From Bacteroidetes bacterium HGW-Bacteroidetes-10 (GTDB taxonomy: Bacteria > Bacteroidota > Bacteroidia > Bacteroidales > UBA932), in contig PHDT01000001.1 of the NCBI GenBank assembly GCA_002842695.1, positions 124,001 to 188,000 of the forward strand: a stretch of DNA of 64,000 bases, written 5' to 3'. Every line of letters starts with the position of its first letter. Positions within the stretch are counted from its first letter, which is position 1. The translations under genes and the position numbers were made by a program. Below, in pieces: positions 48,717 to 58,877 of the stretch. The notes beneath the pieces are model-generated. The model searched no databases and had not been told where the DNA came from. It saw only the letters and a program-made list of their open reading frames with translations.

Positions 48717-51700
48717 ATGAAAAGACTCCTTCTAACCCTCTTTGCAGTTCTCTTTTTAGTTCCGGTTCACCTTTCTGCACAGAAAATTGGTACGGAACAG
48801 TTTATTCCAATTGCAGATTCTCTTCAAAATTATTTCAAGCCATCTGCCTTTGTAGTTGGGAAAATTGGAATCATCAGGGCTGAGAAAAATGGTAATACTC
48901 TATCTCTTTACTTTTCCACGCCACTCTCTGAATACCCTTTCAGGGATCAAAATGTAAAAGATGCATATGCAATAGCAAGAGCTCTTCTGCCTGCCAGGTT
49001 CAGGGATTATGCTCTGAAAATATATTCCAACAAATCTCTTATTGATGAATTCATCCCTCCTTTTTACAAACGGTCAGATACGCCATTAACAGATGAAGTG
49101 ATACCTTTGAGCAAGGAGGCAAAAAAGATTATAAAGGCTTCTAAACATATTAAGCCTGAAAAAAGTCTTGTAAGAAGAGAATCTTCACTTTCAACTCCTT
49201 TATCAGGGCTTCAGAACAAACACCTTGCAATTTGGCAGAGTCACGGCTACTATTATGAACAGAAACTGCTCAGATGGGAGTGGCAAAGAGCAAGAATATT
49301 CCAGACTGTAGAAGATTTGTACACACAGTCATATGTACTACCTTTTCTGGTACCAATGCTTGAGAATGCCGGAGCAAATGTTCTCCTTCCCAGAGAGAGG
49401 GATATTCAGCTGAATGAATATATTATTGACAATGATAAAGCCTCAGGAGGATACAGTGAACTTTCCGGGGATAAAAGATGGAACTCCTCAGACTCTGTTG
49501 GCTTTGCAAATCCCAAAGAGATATACATAACCGGTGAAAACCCTTTCAGAATGGGAACTTCCCGTGAAGTAAAAAGTATTTCCAGGGGCGATGAAAGTAT
49601 TGCAAAATGGACTCCTGCCTTCATGGAAAACGGAGATTACGCAGTTTATGTGTCATACCGAAGTTCTTCTAAAAGCACAGATAATGCTCAGTATACAGTT
49701 AAACATGCAGGCGGTACTTCCCATTATTCTGTCAACCAGAGAATGGGCGGAGGGACCTGGATTTATCTGGGAACTTTTCCCTTCAGAAAAGACTCAGATC
49801 ATTATGTTATGCTGACAAACATGACCGGTCACAGCGGAGATATCGTTTCTGCCGATGCAGTCAAAATTGGAGGCGGAATGGGTAATATTGCACGCAAACC
49901 TGCTGAGGAGGGATCTCAGCTTAACAGACCAAGCTCCTCTTCCGAGCCTATCAGGAAAATCACAATTCCTATTGATGTAAAACCCATTAATAGCGGATAT
50001 CCGCGATTTACCGAAGGTGCCAGATACTGGCTTCAGTGGGCTGGTTTTTCAGATACTCTTTATAGTCCCAACAAAAACTCAAACGATTATAACGACGACT
50101 ATATGTCCCGCGGCAAATGGGTAAATGTTATGTCAGGCGGATCAAGCCGCAATCCAATGGAGAACGGACTTAAAATACCTCTCGACATGGCATTCGCATT
50201 CCACACAGATGCCGGCACAACCCTTAACGACTCAATTGTGGGAACACTTGGTATCTATACAAGATTTTCAAACGATTCAGACAAGTTTCCAAATGGTGAA
50301 GAGAGAATAAACAGCCGTTTTATGACTGACCTTATTCAAACTCAGATTGTTGACGATATAAGAGCAAAATATGAGCCTATCTGGCAAAGAAGAGGCATAT
50401 GGGACAGATCTTACTCAGAGTCTCGCACCCCAGTTGTTCCCACTATGCTTCTTGAACTTCTTTCTCACCAGAATCTGGCAGATATGAGATATGGTCTCGA
50501 CCCGGATTTCAGGTTCACCGTTTCAAGAGCAATATACAAAGGAATACTCAAGTATTTCGCACACATGGATGGTGTACCTTATGTTGTGCAACCGCTGCCG
50601 GTAAATGAATTTTCTGCTACTCTGCATGAAGGAGTGGCTCTGCTAAGATGGAACGGAGTTTCCGATACACTTGAGCCAACAGCTGTTCCAGAGAAATATA
50701 TTGTATACACAAGAACCGGTGACGGAGGTTTTGACAACGGCCGGCTGGTTCAGGGCAACAGCCTTGCCGCAGACATTGAAAAAGGACGAATCTATTCGTT
50801 TAAGGTAACTGCTGTAAACAAAGGAGGAGAAAGCTTCCCATCAGAAATACTCTCTGTTTACAAAGCACACGAAGAGAAGGGAAAAGTATTAATCGTAAAC
50901 GGATTCAACAGGATATCTGCTGCTGCAAGCTTTGCAACTAAAGATACTACAATGGGCGGATTTGCAGACTATGACGACTATGGTGTCCCATATATTAACG
51001 ATATCTCATACATTGGAAGCCAGTATGAGTTCAGAAGGTCTGTTCCATGGATGGATGATGACTCTCCCGGATTTGGGGCATCTTATGCAGATTACGAGAC
51101 AAGGGTTATTGCAGGCAACAGCTTTGATTATCCCTCTGTTCACGGAAAAGCATTCGCAAAGGCTGGATATAGTTTTGTATCTGCCAGCCGTGCTGCTGTG
51201 GAAAGCGGAATTGTAGACATGAGAGGTTACAAGATTGTAGACATTGTTATGGGCAAACAGAAACAATACAGGACAGGCAGAGGTGTCATGCCTGTAAAAT
51301 TTCATGTGTTTACTCAGGAGTTAATGAAAGCAATTGAGTCTTATACACAGGCCGGAGGTAATCTTCTGATTTCCGGATCATATATTGCAACAGATGTATG
51401 GGACAGCATTGAAAACAATCCGGAAACCCAGAACTTTGTAAAAAGAGTTCTTAAATATCAGTGGAGAACAGATCACGCCAGCAAAACAGGTTTCGTAAAA
51501 GGGGTTCAAAGCCCGTACAACTTTAGCGGTGAGCTCTCTTTTCACACCAGGCCAAATGAGATTTCATACAGCTCAGAGTCTCCGGATGGTATTGAGCCTG
51601 CAGGAGAAAATGCATGGACAATTTACAGATATTCAGACAATAATATTTCAGCAGGTGTTGCTTACAAAGGCTCATACAAGACTGTCTCATTAGGCTTTCC

Positions 51701-51794
51701 GCTGGAGACACTCAGAAATGAGTCCGAAATTGATTCAATTATAAAAATGGTAGCTGATTTTTTCAGCAAATCAGATAACGGTACCCAAAAATAA
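48717..51794 (+). CDS. Large secreted protein: split Amidase_3-like catalytic domain with inserted golvesin-like domain and FN3 (xanthan-lyase-annotated family)
   Basis: Signal peptide MKRLLLTLFAVLFLVPVHLSAQ; QSHGYYYEQ, ENAGANVLLPRERD, MAFAFHTDAGT, RTPVVPTMLLELLSHQN resemble Amidase_3 zinc and catalytic blocks. Confidence 0.7.
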   Translation: MKRLLLTLFAVLFLVPVHLSAQKIGTEQFIPIADSLQNYFKPSAFVVGKIGIIRAEKNGNTLSLYFSTPLSEYPFRDQNVKDAYAIARALLPARFRDYALKIYSNKSLIDEFIPPFYKRSDTPLTDEVIPLSKEAKKIIKASKHIKPEKSLVRRESSLSTPLSGLQNKHLAIWQSHGYYYEQKLLRWEWQRARIFQTVEDLYTQSYVLPFLVPMLENAGANVLLPRERDIQLNEYIIDNDKASGGYSELSGDKRWNSSDSVGFANPKEIYITGENPFRMGTSREVKSISRGDESIAKWTPAFMENGDYAVYVSYRSSSKSTDNAQYTVKHAGGTSHYSVNQRMGGGTWIYLGTFPFRKDSDHYVMLTNMTGHSGDIVSADAVKIGGGMGNIARKPAEEGSQLNRPSSSSEPIRKITIPIDVKPINSGYPRFTEGARYWLQWAGFSDTLYSPNKNSNDYNDDYMSRGKWVNVMSGGSSRNPMENGLKIPLDMAFAFHTDAGTTLNDSIVGTLGIYTRFSNDSDKFPNGEERINSRFMTDLIQTQIVDDIRAKYEPIWQRRGIWDRSYSESRTPVVPTMLLELLSHQNLADMRYGLDPDFRFTVSRAIYKGILKYFAHMDGVPYVVQPLPVNEFSATLHEGVALLRWNGVSDTLEPTAVPEKYIVYTRTGDGGFDNGRLVQGNSLAADIEKGRIYSFKVTAVNKGGESFPSEILSVYKAHEEKGKVLIVNGFNRISAAASFATKDTTMGGFADYDDYGVPYINDISYIGSQYEFRRSVPWMDDDSPGFGASYADYETRVIAGNSFDYPSVHGKAFAKAGYSFVSASRAAVESGIVDMRGYKIVDIVMGKQKQYRTGRGVMPVKFHVFTQELMKAIESYTQAGGNLLISGSYIATDVWDSIENNPETQNFVKRVLKYQWRTDHASKTGFVKGVQSPYNFSGELSFHTRPNEISYSSESPDGIEPAGENAWTIYRYSDNNISAGVAYKGSYKTVSLGFPLETLRNESEIDSIIKMVADFFSKSDNGTQK

Positions 51795-51795
51795 A

Positions 51796-53106
51796 ATGGT
51801 AAAGAAAAGAGAATCGGAGATTATAACGCTTATTAAACGAGAGGTAAAACCTGCACTGGGATGCACAGAGCCAATTGCTGTCTCTCTTGCTGTTGCAAGA
51901 GCCAGTGAAGCACTTTCAGATGCCGGGTTTAAATCTGACAGAATTGTGGCAGAAGTTAGCGCAAACATCCTTAAAAACGGGATGGGTGTGGGAGTTCCCG
52001 GCACAGGAATGGTGGGCCTTCATATTGCGGCAGCCCTTGGGGTTACCTGCGGAAAAAGTAAATATAAGCTTGAAGTTCTTAAGGATATTGATGAAACTTC
52101 CACAGACGCTGCAAAGAGAATGCTTGCAGATAATCAGGTAGAAATCAAGCTCTCTCCCACCGATAAAAAGCTGTATATAGCGGCAAGATGTTTTTGCGGT
52201 GATCATGTGGCGGAGGCAATTATTGAAGATAACCACGATTCAATTGTAAAGGTAACTTTTGACGGTGCAGTCATATTTGAACCTCAGAACAACACAGGCG
52301 ACAATGAGGGAAATGATGGCAATCAGATGGAGAACACTCTGGATTTTAAACTTAGTGTTAAGGAGATCTGGAAATTTGCCGGTCAGGTAGCTTTTGAAGA
52401 TATTGAATTCATACTTGAATCGGTCACTATGAACCGTGCTCTTGCAAAAGAGGGTCTCGAAAATAAATACGGACTTCAGGTAGGCAGGACAATTCAGGAT
52501 AATGTTCACAAAAACATATTCGGAAGCGGGCTCCTCACCTACTCCATGGCTGTGACAGCCGCAGCATCTGACGCTCGTATGGCAGGCTGCACCCTTCCTG
52601 CCATGAGCAACTCAGGAAGCGGTAATCAGGGAATTACCGTTACAATGCCTGTGATAGCAGCTGCAGACAAGCTTGGCTCATCTCAGGAGGAGCTGGCAAG
52701 AGCCCTTGTCCTCAGCCATCTTATTGCAATACATATAAAGGGATATCTGGGTAAACTGTCTGCTCTGTGCGGATGTGTGATTGCCTCTACAGGCGCCGCA
52801 TGCGGAATTGTATACCTGCGCGGGGGAAATTTTGACCAGGTTACATATGCAATTAAGAACATGATTGGAAACATAACAGGAATGGTCTGTGACGGAGCCA
52901 AAGTTGGATGCGCGCTAAAGGTTGCATCCGGCGTATCATCTGCCGTGCAGTCTTCAATTCTTGCCCTTGATAATATCTGTATTTCTGAGAATGACGGCAT
53001 AATTGAAAAAGATATTGAGAAAACAATCCGCAATCTTGGTTCTATAGGCTCGGTTGGAATGAAGATAACAGATGACATGATACTTGACATTATGGTGTGC
53101 AAGTAG
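51796..53106 (+). CDS. L-cysteine desulfidase / L-serine ammonia-lyase family (UPF0597, CyuA-like)
   Basis: 436 aa; REVKPALGCTEPIAVSLAVARA, GVGVPGTGMVGLHIAAALG, SNSGSGNQGITVTMPV. Confidence 0.88.
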   Translation: MVKKRESEIITLIKREVKPALGCTEPIAVSLAVARASEALSDAGFKSDRIVAEVSANILKNGMGVGVPGTGMVGLHIAAALGVTCGKSKYKLEVLKDIDETSTDAAKRMLADNQVEIKLSPTDKKLYIAARCFCGDHVAEAIIEDNHDSIVKVTFDGAVIFEPQNNTGDNEGNDGNQMENTLDFKLSVKEIWKFAGQVAFEDIEFILESVTMNRALAKEGLENKYGLQVGRTIQDNVHKNIFGSGLLTYSMAVTAAASDARMAGCTLPAMSNSGSGNQGITVTMPVIAAADKLGSSQEELARALVLSHLIAIHIKGYLGKLSALCGCVIASTGAACGIVYLRGGNFDQVTYAIKNMIGNITGMVCDGAKVGCALKVASGVSSAVQSSILALDNICISENDGIIEKDIEKTIRNLGSIGSVGMKITDDMILDIMVCK

Positions 53107-53130
53107 AGAAGATGTGACTATTTGTCAGTG

Positions 53131-53163
53131 AAAGGCGTACAATCTCCGGATGGTACGCCTTTT
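53131..53163 (+). terminator. Intrinsic terminator after the cysteine desulfidase gene
   Basis: AGGCGTAC-loop-GTACGCCT then TTTGATTT. Confidence 0.75.
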
Positions 53164-53208
53164 GATTTATCCGGAATTAGATAATTGTTAAATATAAACC
53201 GACATACT

Positions 53209-55257
53209 ATGCAAAAAGGAACAATAGGCGTAACCAGTGAAAACATTTTCCCTGTAATTAAAAAATTCCTCTATTCAGATCACGAGATATTCCTCAGGGA
53301 GCTCGTTTCCAATGCAGTTGACGCAACTCAAAAACTAAAGGCTGTAGCTTCTTCAGGTGAATTCAAAGGAGAGACAGGTGAACTTAGGGTAACGATAACA
53401 GCAGATGAGAAAAAGGGAATTATTACCGTAAGCGATAACGGTATCGGAATGACAGAAGAGGAGGTAAACAAGTACATCAATCAGATTGCATTTTCAAGCG
53501 CCGGTGAATTTCTGGACAAATACAAAGATCAGCTTAGCAACATAATTGGACATTTTGGCCTGGGTTTTTACTCAGCATTTATGGTGTCAAAAAAGGTTGA
53601 AATTCAGACTCTGTCATGGAAAGATGGAGCAGAGCCTGTAAAATGGAGCTGCGAAGGCGATCCCTCTTATGAGATTACAAAAGGTAAAAGAAAAGAGCGG
53701 GGAACAGATATTATCCTCCACCTGGACGATGAATCCAAAGAGTATGCAACTGAGGCAAAAATAAACCAGCTTCTTAACAAATACTGCAAGTTTCTACCAG
53801 TTGATATTGCATTTGGCAGAGAGACAGAGTGGAAAGATGGCAAGAGCGTTGAGACCGGAAAAGACAAAATTATTAACAACACAACCCCTCTCTGGACAAA
53901 AAAACCTGCCGAGCTCAAGGATGAGGATTACATGAACTTCTACAGGGAGCTCTATCCAATGCAGGAGGATCCTCTCTTCTACATCCATCTTAATGTTGAT
54001 TATCCTTTTAACCTCACAGGTGTGCTCTACTTCCCGAAAATCAAGGATAAAATTGAACTATCGAGAAACAAGATTCAGCTTTACTGCAATCAGGTATTTG
54101 TAACAGATTCAGTTGAAAACATTGTTCCCGATTTTCTCACTCTTCTTCACGGAGTAATAGATTCACCTGACATTCCGCTGAATGTTTCCAGAAGTTATCT
54201 TCAGTCAGATGCAAATGTGAAGAAGATATCATCTCATATTACAAAGAAGGTGGCAGACAGACTTGAAGAGATATACAAAAATGACAGAAAATCCCTTGAA
54301 GATAAATGGGACAATCTTAAGCTCTTCATTGAATACGGAATGCTCACTGATGAGAAGTTCTACGAACGTGCCGAGAAGTTTTCACTGCTAAAAAACAGTG
54401 ACAATAAATATTTCAGTTACGAAGAGTACAGAACGGCAATAGAACCTTCTCAGACTGACAGACACAAGAAGCTTATATACCTCTATGCAACAGATATTCA
54501 CGAGCAGTTTTCATTTATCGAAAGTGCAAAAAACAGAGGTTACGATGTGTTGATATTTGACAGTCAGCTTGATGCCCACTTCATAAATCTTCTTGAATCA
54601 AAATTCAAGGAGAGCTCTTTCGCAAGGGTAGACTCAGATCATGTTGACAAGCTCATTCAGAAAGAGGAGAAAGAGAAACCTGCTATTTCAGAATCTGAAG
54701 AAAAAGATATCGCAAGTGCATTTGAAGCAGTCTTGCCTTCAGGCAGTCATTACAGTGTTGTAGTGGAAAACCTTGGCGAAACAGATGCTGCCGTACTCAT
54801 TACTCAAAGCGAATTTATGCGTCGCTACAGAGAGATGTCTGCACTCAACGGAGGTATGAATTTTTACGGGTCACTTCCTGAATCTTATACAGTAACTGTC
54901 AATTTTAACCACCCTGCAATCAAGAAAATTCTGACTGAAAAAGAGGAAAAACTTTCAGCAAGGGTTAATGAAATTGATGCAAAACTCACCTCTCCAAAAG
55001 AGACTCTTGAGAAATTCAACGAGAAAATTAAGGGTATAAAAGATGAGGATATGGATAAAGCAGACAGGGACGAAAGAGAGAGACTTGAAGGAGAGATTGA
55101 AAAAGTTAAACAGGAGCGCAAGGATTTGATGGCCGGCTTTGGAAAAGAGAACCAGCTTATTCGTCAGGTTTGCGATCTTGCACTGCTCTCAAACGGAATG
55201 CTCAAAGGCGAAGAACTTAACAAATTCGTAAAGAGAAGTCTCTCATTAATTAGCTAG
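53209..55257 (+). CDS. htpG: Molecular chaperone HtpG (Hsp90)
   Basis: ORF track start 53185; MQKGTIGVTSENIFPVIKKFLYSDHEIFLRELVSNAVDATQKLK; preferred Met at 53209. Confidence 0.96.
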   Translation: MQKGTIGVTSENIFPVIKKFLYSDHEIFLRELVSNAVDATQKLKAVASSGEFKGETGELRVTITADEKKGIITVSDNGIGMTEEEVNKYINQIAFSSAGEFLDKYKDQLSNIIGHFGLGFYSAFMVSKKVEIQTLSWKDGAEPVKWSCEGDPSYEITKGKRKERGTDIILHLDDESKEYATEAKINQLLNKYCKFLPVDIAFGRETEWKDGKSVETGKDKIINNTTPLWTKKPAELKDEDYMNFYRELYPMQEDPLFYIHLNVDYPFNLTGVLYFPKIKDKIELSRNKIQLYCNQVFVTDSVENIVPDFLTLLHGVIDSPDIPLNVSRSYLQSDANVKKISSHITKKVADRLEEIYKNDRKSLEDKWDNLKLFIEYGMLTDEKFYERAEKFSLLKNSDNKYFSYEEYRTAIEPSQTDRHKKLIYLYATDIHEQFSFIESAKNRGYDVLIFDSQLDAHFINLLESKFKESSFARVDSDHVDKLIQKEEKEKPAISESEEKDIASAFEAVLPSGSHYSVVVENLGETDAAVLITQSEFMRRYREMSALNGGMNFYGSLPESYTVTVNFNHPAIKKILTEKEEKLSARVNEIDAKLTSPKETLEKFNEKIKGIKDEDMDKADRDERERLEGEIEKVKQERKDLMAGFGKENQLIRQVCDLALLSNGMLKGEELNKFVKRSLSLIS

Positions 55258-55306
55258 TATACAGTTTATTATTATTTATCACAGAAGTGATGTGAAAAAA
55301 TCAGGC

Positions 55307-55340
55307 AAAAGCGTAACGTCAATTGTTACGCTTTTGTTAA
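55307..55340 (+). terminator. Intrinsic terminator after htpG
   Basis: AAAAGCGTAAC-GTCAATT-GTTACGCTTTT then GTTAATTTT. Confidence 0.8.
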
Positions 55341-55414
55341 TTTTATCTTCATATCGCTCTTTTATGTTCTGATTTCCGTTTTCCTGAAATATTTTTGCAA
55401 CAAATAATTGTATT

Positions 55415-56065
55415 ATGAAAATTGACAGGTTTATTCAACTATTCGTGGTAAAGGAGAAAAAATTCTACCCTCTTTACATTGCCCAGCTGGAAAATATCAA
55501 AGTAGCAGCTGCAGACCTTAGGTCCCTCTTTCTTGAAAGCAATATTGAGCAACAGAAAGAGTTATACAAGAAGATCAATAACCTGGAAATGAAAGGCGAT
55601 CAGATTACAGCCAACATTTATGAGGAACTAAACAAAACCTTTGTGACTCCTTTCGACAGGGAAGATATTCACATTCTTGCCTCAAGAATTGACACATTCC
55701 TCGATTTCATTCACGATGCTGCCAGAAAACTTGTAATGTATCAGCCTAAAACAACTCACAAAGACCTGATAACCATTGTCGACTTTATAGTTGAAGACGC
55801 TCAGATTCTTGCTGAAATTATTGCAGACCTGGAATTCATTGCAAAGAAGAGCGATTTAATTACGAAAAAATGCAGAAAAATTAAAGATATCGAACATCAG
55901 GTAGACGGACTGTATGAAGACTTCAACACATTCCTTTTCCAGACAGAGAAAGATGCCATTGAGCTTGTGAAAAACAAAAACATTGTTCAAAGTCTTGAAG
56001 ATACAACCGACCGTGCAAAAGACATCAGCGACAGTATACGTTCCATCATAGTTAAACTAGCATAA
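55415..56065 (+). CDS. DUF47 / PhoU-like phosphate transport accessory protein
   Basis: 216 aa helical; upstream of Pit transporter; ITANIYEELNKTFVTPFDREDIHILASRIDTFLDFIHDAARK. Confidence 0.92.
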   Translation: MKIDRFIQLFVVKEKKFYPLYIAQLENIKVAAADLRSLFLESNIEQQKELYKKINNLEMKGDQITANIYEELNKTFVTPFDREDIHILASRIDTFLDFIHDAARKLVMYQPKTTHKDLITIVDFIVEDAQILAEIIADLEFIAKKSDLITKKCRKIKDIEHQVDGLYEDFNTFLFQTEKDAIELVKNKNIVQSLEDTTDRAKDISDSIRSIIVKLA

Positions 56066-56074
56066 GCAACTGCC

Positions 56075-57106
56075 ATGTTAACAGTAGTAATTGTTGCAAT
56101 ACTTATTGCATTGCTTTTTGACTTTCTTAATGGTATGAATGATGCCGCAAATTCAATTGCGACCATTGTCTCTACCAAGGTACTCTCCCCCGGTGCAGCG
56201 GTTTTATGGGCAGCATTCTGGAACTTTGCAGCATTCTTTATATTTGGCGTGCATGTGGCAAACACAATGGGAAAAGGAATTGTAGACCCTACAGTAATTA
56301 ATCCCACCCTTATTTTGTCTGCTCTTATAGGTGCTGTTGTGTGGGTATGGGTTTGTACACACTATGGATTGCCCATAAGCGTTTCTCATGCACTAATTGG
56401 TGGATTAATCGGACCGGTTTGGTTTGTTTACGGAAGCGACGCACTGTTCGCCACCGGAATCTACAAAATTGGACTGTTTATTGTTCTTTCACCGCTTATT
56501 GGAGCTATTCTCAGTTTTATCATGATGTCTCTCACAATGCTTGTTTTCAAACGAAAACACCCACTTAAGGTTGAGGGGACATTCAAGGTTCTGCAACTCT
56601 TTTCGTCTGCAATTTTTTCTCTCGGACACGGAGGAAACGATGCCCAGAAGACAATGGGTATTATTGCCATTCTTTTATTCTCTGTTTCAGGTACCAACTC
56701 CTTTATAGATACATACCTATACGCAAACACAGGAGAGTTCCATGTGCCTCTTTGGCTTACAATAACCTGTTATTCAGTTATTGCACTGGGAACAATTACA
56801 GGAGGATGGAAAGTAATTAAAACTCTGGGAGACGGGCTTGCTAAACTTAAGCCTGTTCAGGGTTTCTGTGCAGAGACTGCCGGTGCGCTTACACTTATTG
56901 GTACAGCTCTTGGCGGTATTCCTGTGAGCACTACTCATACCATTACAGGATCAATAATTGGGGTCGGACTCACAAAAGGTGTTGCATCTGTTAAGTGGGC
57001 AACTGCCAAGAATATTGTTGCGGCATGGGTTCTGACCATCCCTGCCACTCTTGCTATTTCCGGGCTAATATATCTGCTTCTGTCTACAATCTTTGTAGTC
57101 TCTTAA
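56075..57106 (+). CDS. Inorganic phosphate transporter, Pit family
   Basis: 343 aa; DFLNGMNDAANSIATIVSTKVL, SLGHGGNDAQKTMGI, PVSTTHTITGSI. Confidence 0.95.
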   Translation: MLTVVIVAILIALLFDFLNGMNDAANSIATIVSTKVLSPGAAVLWAAFWNFAAFFIFGVHVANTMGKGIVDPTVINPTLILSALIGAVVWVWVCTHYGLPISVSHALIGGLIGPVWFVYGSDALFATGIYKIGLFIVLSPLIGAILSFIMMSLTMLVFKRKHPLKVEGTFKVLQLFSSAIFSLGHGGNDAQKTMGIIAILLFSVSGTNSFIDTYLYANTGEFHVPLWLTITCYSVIALGTITGGWKVIKTLGDGLAKLKPVQGFCAETAGALTLIGTALGGIPVSTTHTITGSIIGVGLTKGVASVKWATAKNIVAAWVLTIPATLAISGLIYLLLSTIFVVS

Positions 57107-58251
57107 GGCTGATATAAACCTGAACGGTTAACCAGTTCAGACAGCATCAAAATACGCTTCCCTGAAACCATGGGAGCAATTGAACAGGCAGTGCTGAGGA
57201 TGAATCCATCTCCTCTCCTGCCTGTTTCGATTATATCCAGCACATCTGACTCTGCTTTTTCATCGTCTGCATATAGAAGTGAATATACAGAATCTATGTT
57301 CCCCTTGATAAACATACTTTTTCCAACTCTGTCAAAGGCGTTTTTCAGATCTACATTTCCAACGGGAGGAGGATCAAGGCACTCCAGACCTGAGGCTCCC
57401 GAATCTCTCATAAGTTCAAGTCTGTCGTCAATATGTCCGCAGGTATGGATATATACATGCTTTCCTTTAGCCCTTATTCTTGAAATAATTGCCTTTTCAT
57501 ACGGAAGAACAAATTCTGCATAGTGTTCCGGAGATATGAATCCCATTCCTGCAAAAGGGGAAGATATCTTGATTGCATCAATATCGCAGTTGCACATCTC
57601 TTCTGCCAGATCGCCTATCCCTGCTGCAAATTTTGCAAGTATTGCCTTGCATCTCTCAGGCTCCATTATGAGTGATATTAGTCCCTGCTCATATCCCAGC
57701 ATATCAAGCAGATAGTCGAATGGCGAAGTAATCTCTCCGTGAATTGAGTATTTTCCGTTTGTCATTTCAGTGAGCAAGGGAAAAATATCGAACTTGTGCT
57801 GCAGGTCAATTTTAAAATAGAGCCCGGCTGAGACAGGAATATAGTCTATTACAGAAGGGATATCATTCTCAATGTCAATTTCAGCAATATCTTTATTTAT
57901 ACTCTTTTCCAGCTGATACACCATTGGCAGATCGCTCCAGGAGTGAAGCTCTGTTCTCTCTTTGAAAAACACCTCCTGGCGTCCCTCTTCAAGATCTCTT
58001 ATCTCAGTGACGCTCTCTCTCCAGCAGGGCGAATGGCCGTGGAGACTAACCAGAATTCCGTCAAAGTTAAATCTGCTGCAAAGTTCTGCCAGTCCTTCTG
58101 CAAAGACCCTTCCATCGTACCAAAACTCTGCCGGAGAAGGCTTCAGCTGCTGCATCATTGAGCCAATGCTAAACTGACACATAAGCGGCACTCTGTCGGG
58201 CTTCTGCAAATTCATTGCAGTAAGAACCCTCTCTCTGGGTGTGTAAATCAT
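57103..58251 (-). CDS. Uroporphyrinogen decarboxylase-like methyltransferase with HxCG Zn motif (UroD-2)
   Basis: 382 aa; RVPLMCQFSIGSMMQQL, HVYIHTCGHIDDRLELMRDSGASGLECLDPP, STACSIAP; not true HemE because of MtaA-like Zn motif and operon context. Confidence 0.85.
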   Translation of the reverse strand: MIYTPRERVLTAMNLQKPDRVPLMCQFSIGSMMQQLKPSPAEFWYDGRVFAEGLAELCSRFNFDGILVSLHGHSPCWRESVTEIRDLEEGRQEVFFKERTELHSWSDLPMVYQLEKSINKDIAEIDIENDIPSVIDYIPVSAGLYFKIDLQHKFDIFPLLTEMTNGKYSIHGEITSPFDYLLDMLGYEQGLISLIMEPERCKAILAKFAAGIGDLAEEMCNCDIDAIKISSPFAGMGFISPEHYAEFVLPYEKAIISRIRAKGKHVYIHTCGHIDDRLELMRDSGASGLECLDPPPVGNVDLKNAFDRVGKSMFIKGNIDSVYSLLYADDEKAESDVLDIIETGRRGDGFILSTACSIAPMVSGKRILMLSELVNRSGLYQP

Positions 58252-58877
58252 ATCTCTTTAATTAATTTGTTAAGACAACTTTCCCTGCACTTTTCGCAAC
58301 CGTAAGAAGCATAAACAACTTCCTTTCCCATTGCAACAATCCCGCTAACCGACTTTACCGGAAACATTAGCGAGCCCTCTGTAAGAGCAACATTACAAGG
58401 CAAATCCGGAAAAGCGGCAAAAAGCAGCTTTTGGTCGGAAACGCGCCATCCGCAATATCCGGGACTATACCTGTTTGAATAGTTGTATCCTTTGTCATTT
58501 GCAATCAGCCCGATTTTTCTGTGTACAAAGTCTGCAAGGGCCTCGGCATAGAGAGATGCCAGATGGTCTGCAGCATAATATGCAAACGGATCGCTTTTGA
58601 ACGAATCAATTATTTCAGAGGCCTCTGCTCCCAGAGTTGCTACAAAGAGGGCCACTTCGTCTGCTTTATCAAGTTTACGGGAGACTCCGGGACTAAAATT
58701 GAACTTTATTTCATCTGGTTTAATAAGCAGAATCTCATATGCCGGGCGAATCGTCCTGAAAGTAATGGCAATTTTAAGCGTCTCTTCCGTGAAATCCGCT
58801 CCAAGAGCTTTATGGTGATTTTCCATAACTGACTCAAGTTCTGATGCAGAGAGCTTAAATTTATAGTGATTACCCAT
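58248..58877 (-). CDS. Vitamin B12-dependent methionine synthase activation-domain-like protein (stand-alone)
   Basis: 209 aa; FVATLGAEASEIIDSF, YNYSNRYSPGYCGWRVSDQKLLFAAF, C-terminal YGCEKCRESC. Confidence 0.85.
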   Translation of the reverse strand: MGNHYKFKLSASELESVMENHHKALGADFTEETLKIAITFRTIRPAYEILLIKPDEIKFNFSPGVSRKLDKADEVALFVATLGAEASEIIDSFKSDPFAYYAADHLASLYAEALADFVHRKIGLIANDKGYNYSNRYSPGYCGWRVSDQKLLFAAFPDLPCNVALTEGSLMFPVKSVSGIVAMGKEVVYASYGCEKCRESCLNKLIKEI

